Of a DNA stretch of 8,114 bases, positions 5,583 through 8,114 are shown in pieces; the first letter of the stretch is position 1; the number at the start of each line of letters is the position of its first letter. The notes under the pieces are model-generated. The model saw only the letters and a list, made by a program, of their open reading frames with translations. It searched no databases and was not told the DNA's origin. The stretch comes from an uncultured Oscillibacter sp. (GTDB lineage: Bacteria > Bacillota > Clostridia > Oscillospirales > Oscillospiraceae): the NCBI GenBank assembly GCA_900548505.1, contig URKI01000070.1, forward strand, positions 1-8,114, in the 5' to 3' direction. Both the position numbers and the translations under genes were made by a program.

Positions 5583-5613
5583 TTGACTTTCCATCCAGGG
5601 AAAGGCGTAAAAC
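5583..5613 (+). promoter_or_regulatory. Second promoter-like element P2 with 19-bp spacer and MerR-style dyad
   Basis: TTGACT (5583-5588) and TAAAAC (5608-5613, 4 of 6 to TATAAT) are 19 bp apart. The spacer holds the dyad CTTTCC-N6-GGAAAG (5587-5604). Counted from the -35 box, its centre falls at base 13.5, where I recall the bmr dyad lying. By eye the 31-base element is identical to the PLP-operon promoter at 18 positions, including TTGACT and GGG-A-GG in the right half. A start near 5620 would leave about 40 bases to the tetR ATG. This may be a second target of the BmrR-like protein; the weak -10 makes it uncertain. Confidence 0.4.
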
Positions 5614-5660
5614 GATGAAGAAACGGCGGAGGTAATTTCGTATAGAGAGGAGAGAGGCTG

Positions 5661-6302
5661 ATGCCCAGCGCAACATTTTACCGTCTGGCGCCGGAAAAGC
5701 AGGAGCGGCTGCTGACAGCGGCCACCCGGGAATTTTCCCGGCGGCCTTTCAGCGAGGCATCCATCAACCAGATCATCAAGGATGCGGGGATCCCGCGGGG
5801 GAGCTTTTACATGTACTTTGCGGATAAGGAGGATCTGTTCCGCTATGTGATGGAGGGCTATGTGGACCAGCTTTTGCTGGTGGTGCGGGAGAGCATCCTG
5901 CGCTGCGGCGGCGACCTCTTTGAGGGGATGCTGGGGCTTTATGACTATGTCCAGAGCCGCCGCCGGGAACAGCAGATAGGCCAGATGGGCACGGTGACTA
6001 CTATCATCGCCTGCAACAGCGGCCTGCAGCAGAACATGCTGCTGGGCCTGTTCACCCGCCAGCGGGTGCTGGACGCCCTGAGCGACGTGGTGGCCGTGGA
6101 CCGGCTGGATCTGCGAAGCAGCGAAGATCTGGAGAACATTCTGGCGCTGGTGCTCTCTGTGACGGGACCGCTTTTGCTGCGGGGAGCCTCGGAGGGCGAG
6201 GACGATTCCGGACGGGAGCGGCTTGCCGCGCTGCTGGAACTGTGCAGACGAGGTATGGCCCGGGACAAGGGCAGTGCCGCTGATGAGAAAAAAGGAGAAT
6301 GA
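5661..6302 (+). CDS. TetR/AcrR-family transcriptional repressor
   Basis: 213-residue regulator. Residues about 10-58 form the TetR DNA-binding domain: KQERLLTAATREFSRRPFSE, then ASINQIIKDAGIPRGSFYMYFADKEDLF, with the typical G-x-x-x-G-S-F-Y-x-Y-F recognition helix region. The rest is helical and unlike named subfamilies, as expected of a ligand/dimer domain, and ends in a charged tail (SAADEKKGE). AGGAG (5648-5652) lies 8 bases before the ATG. The stop overlaps the ribosome site of the adaptor gene, two bases before its ATG, so translation is coupled and the three genes form one operon. It most likely represses its own operon through the paired TGACA-N3-TGTCA sites upstream, with relief when a pump substrate binds. 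Confidence 0.92.
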   Translation: MPSATFYRLAPEKQERLLTAATREFSRRPFSEASINQIIKDAGIPRGSFYMYFADKEDLFRYVMEGYVDQLLLVVRESILRCGGDLFEGMLGLYDYVQSRRREQQIGQMGTVTTIIACNSGLQQNMLLGLFTRQRVLDALSDVVAVDRLDLRSSEDLENILALVLSVTGPLLLRGASEGEDDSGRERLAALLELCRRGMARDKGSAADEKKGE

Positions 6303-6304
6303 CC

Positions 6305-7918
6305 ATGGAAAAAGAACAACTGCTGGAGGAGACGGGCCGCGTGGATGCGGCCCAGGAGCCGAAGAAGAAAAAGAAGCTTTCCCTGGGGGGAAAGAAGGGA
6401 AAAAAACGCCTGATCGCCGCGGTGGTGGTGCTGGCGCTGGTGGCGGCTGCTGGTATGAAGCTGCTGTCCGGCGGCGGACAGCAGATGCCTGTGGCATCCT
6501 ACCAGGCGGAGACGGTCCAGCGGCGGGACGTTGGTATCACCGTCACAGGCACGGCTACGCTGGAGCCTGCGGATGCATACAACGTGACTACGCTGATGTC
6601 CGCCACCATCCTCTCCGCCCCCTTTGAGGAGGGAGACTTGGTGGACAAGGACACGCTGCTCTACACGCTGGACAGTACGGACGCCCGGGATTCGGTGAGC
6701 CGGGCCAATATTTCCACACAGCAGGCGCAGCTGAGCTACGAGCAGGCCCAGGAGGCCCTCAAGCCTACCGCGCCCATCTCCGGTATCATCAGTGAGGTGT
6801 ACGCCCACGACGGCGACAGCGTCACCGCCGGCGCCGAGCTTGCCCGAATCGTCACCAGCACGGATATCACCGTGGATTTCCTCTTCATCTATGTCTCACC
6901 CAGTGACTTCTATGCAGGCCAGAGCGCCACGGTGTTCCTGGACGGCGTGGACGGCAGCGTGCAGGGCACAGTGGTCTCTGTTTCGGATGCCGCCACGGTC
7001 ACCAGCAACGGAAAGCAGGGCTGTACGGTGCGGGTAAAGATCCAGAACCCCGGCGCCATTTCCGACAGCTACACGGCCTCCGCCATCATCGGCAGCTATA
7101 CCAGCTATGGTATCACCCCCATCAACATGCCGGCCTCCGCCGTGGTGTACGCGGGCTCTTCCGGTACTATCACCGGCTTTTCCAAGCTCTCCGGCAGCGC
7201 GGTGACCAAGGGGGAGACGCTGTGCACCATTGATTCTGAATCCGGCCGCAGCCAGCTGGAAAATGCCCGCCTGGCACTGGAGAGCGCCCGTTTGTCCGCC
7301 TCCTCCGCCCAGGGGAATCTGGAGGACTATACCATCAAGTCTCCCATCTCCGGCACGGTGATCGAAAAGACCTTCAAGGCCGGAGACAAGGTGGACGGTG
7401 TGACCTCCGGCAACCTGGCGGTCATCTATGACCTCAGCTGCCTGAAAATGGACATGAACGTCAACGAGCTGGACATCTCCAAGGTGCAGGTGGGACAGCA
7501 GGTGGAGGTCACCTGCAACGCCCTCATGGGCCAGACCTTCACCGGCACGGTGGAAAAGGTCAGCGTCAACGGCTCCACCACCGGCGGCTTTACGACGTAT
7601 CCTGTGACCATCTCCATTGCGGATTACGGCGAGCTGCGGCCGGGCATGAACGTCTCGGCTACCATCTTCTGCCACACGGAGGAGAACGCGATCACCGTGC
7701 CTGTGGCGGCGGTGAACCGGGGCAATACGGTGTCCGTGGCGCTGCCCGGCGCTCTGGCAGAGGACGGCGTGAGCGTGGCGGACCCCACGAAGGTGGAAGA
7801 GCGCAGCGTGACGCTGGGCGTCAATGACGATAATTACATCGTGGTCACCTCGGGCCTTTCCGAGGGGGAGACGGTGCTCTATCAGGTGCAGGCCGCAGGT
7901 GTGGCGGCGGGAGGTTAA
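6305..7918 (+). CDS. Membrane-anchored efflux adaptor (HlyD/MacA-like) with two tandem lipoyl-barrel modules
   Basis: 537 residues, longer than the 350-400 of common MacA-type adaptors. A Lys-rich cytoplasmic N-terminus (PKKKKKLSLGGKKGKK) precedes one membrane helix (about 37-51), placing the rest outside. Module 1: lipoyl half (EEGDLVDKDTLLYTLD, about 108-123), short coiled coil (126-150), PISG half (157-183), beta-barrel (188-260). Module 2: lipoyl half (VTKGETLCTIDS, 300-311), helix (312-338), PISG half (347-376), barrel (381-455). A C-terminal membrane-proximal domain follows (460-527, AITVPVAAV and LSEGETVLYQ). The two PISG motifs are 190 residues apart. The coiled coils are too short for a TolC-like partner, as expected in Gram-positives. 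AAGGAG (6292-6297) is 7 bases before ATG 6305; ATG 6299 is too close. It should link substrate to the ABC pump encoded next. Confidence 0.9.
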   Translation: MEKEQLLEETGRVDAAQEPKKKKKLSLGGKKGKKRLIAAVVVLALVAAAGMKLLSGGGQQMPVASYQAETVQRRDVGITVTGTATLEPADAYNVTTLMSATILSAPFEEGDLVDKDTLLYTLDSTDARDSVSRANISTQQAQLSYEQAQEALKPTAPISGIISEVYAHDGDSVTAGAELARIVTSTDITVDFLFIYVSPSDFYAGQSATVFLDGVDGSVQGTVVSVSDAATVTSNGKQGCTVRVKIQNPGAISDSYTASAIIGSYTSYGITPINMPASAVVYAGSSGTITGFSKLSGSAVTKGETLCTIDSESGRSQLENARLALESARLSASSAQGNLEDYTIKSPISGTVIEKTFKAGDKVDGVTSGNLAVIYDLSCLKMDMNVNELDISKVQVGQQVEVTCNALMGQTFTGTVEKVSVNGSTTGGFTTYPVTISIADYGELRPGMNVSATIFCHTEENAITVPVAAVNRGNTVSVALPGALAEDGVSVADPTKVEERSVTLGVNDDNYIVVTSGLSEGETVLYQVQAAGVAAGG

Positions 7919-7921
7919 GCC

Positions 7922-8114
7922 GTGGCGCATTTGATCGAACTCAGGGATGTATATAAGATCTATCAGATGGGCGACGAGGCCGTGCACGCCCTGGACGGCA
8001 TCAGCCTGACGGTGGACCCAGGGGAGTTCGTGGCCATCGTGGGTTCCTCCGGCTCCGGCAAGTCCACCGCCATGAACATCATCGGCTGTCTGGACGTGCC
8101 CACCTCCGGCACCT
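7922..8114 (+). CDS. MacB/LolD-type ABC transporter ATPase, N-terminal part (3' end outside window)
   Basis: 64 codons are visible, from a GTG start with GGGAGG (7909-7914) 7 bases upstream and the adaptor TAA 3 bases before. LIELRDVYKIYQMGDEAVHA and ALDGISLTVDPGEFVAIVG are diagnostic of the MacB/LolD/FtsE-like ATPases (3.A.1.122/125 group). The Walker A GSSGSGKST occupies residues 41-49, followed by MNIIGCLDVPTSGT. The usual Leu after KST is Ala here, an unremarkable change. Q-loop, signature and Walker B lie beyond the window. The next gene is expected to be a MacB-type permease with a large extracytoplasmic domain. With the adaptor it would form a tripartite-like efflux or lipid/peptide export complex in a single membrane. 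Confidence 0.93.
   Translation, partial: MAHLIELRDVYKIYQMGDEAVHALDGISLTVDPGEFVAIVGSSGSGKSTAMNIIGCLDVPTSGT

Noticed and set aside
5556..6808. Long minus-strand open frames opposite tetR and the adaptor start
   Set aside because: The products are Pro/Ser/Arg/His-rich without domains, and the plus strand has coupled genes with good ribosome sites.
6896..7987. A 363-codon minus-strand open frame opposite the adaptor gene
   Set aside because: It is His/Gly/Asp-rich antisense of the lipoyl and barrel modules. It also begins inside the ABC ATPase gene.
1..8114. tRNA, rRNA, CRISPR array, insertion sequence or attachment site
   Set aside because: I saw no cloverleaf, no regularly spaced direct repeats, no transposase-like protein and no flanking direct repeats anywhere in the window.

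Overview
The window reads as chromosomal DNA of a GC-rich, low-branch Firmicute, most likely a gut Oscillospirales/Oscillospiraceae-type bacterium. The reasons are strong AGGAGG-type ribosome binding sites, Gram-positive style efflux components (a membrane-anchored adaptor and a MacB-like ATPase with no outer-membrane partner in view), a BmrR-type MerR regulator, an SLH-like C-terminus, and GC-rich codon use with AT-rich promoters. The taxonomy is inference.

Layout. Positions 1-159 are the C-terminal end of a plus-strand gene with one S-layer-homology-like repeat, followed by a small intrinsic terminator. Positions 203-420 hold no gene I can support. A near-perfect bidirectional terminator (421-470) separates this part from three minus-strand genes. 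In transcription order these are a Cys/Met-metabolism-type PLP enzyme (4440-3274), an MFS transporter (3243-2014) and a sodium/solute symporter (1909-491). The first two are 30 bp apart and surely co-transcribed. The symporter follows a 104-bp gap that carries its own predicted extended -10 promoter and a 12-bp perfect hairpin in the leader.

Divergent from the PLP gene is a BmrR-like MerR regulator (4627-5451). The intergenic region holds a TTGACT-19 bp-TAGAGT promoter facing the PLP gene. The 19-bp spacer is the hallmark of promoters activated by MerR proteins through DNA distortion, so the regulator probably switches on the PLP enzyme/MFS operon in response to a ligand.

Rightwards is a second unit: a TetR repressor (5661-6302), a membrane-anchored HlyD/MacA-like adaptor with two tandem lipoyl/beta-barrel modules (6305-7918) and the start of a MacB-type ABC ATPase (7922 to the window edge). 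Upstream of tetR lies a strong sigma-A promoter (TTGAAA-17-TATGAT). Its spacer and start site are covered by two TGACA-N3-TGTCA dyads that together form an 18-bp perfect inverted repeat, a convincing TetR operator pair. Between it and tetR is a second TTGACT-19 bp promoter-like element with a dyad at the position expected for a MerR-family operator. This raises the possibility that the BmrR-like protein also activates the efflux operon.

Together the right-hand two thirds looks like a ligand-responsive module: one multidrug-type sensor next to a divergent sulfur-amino-acid-type lyase with transporters on one side and an efflux pump on the other. No gene here is of an unknown class. The novelty lies in the regulatory wiring, the atypical PLP enzyme and the duplicated adaptor.
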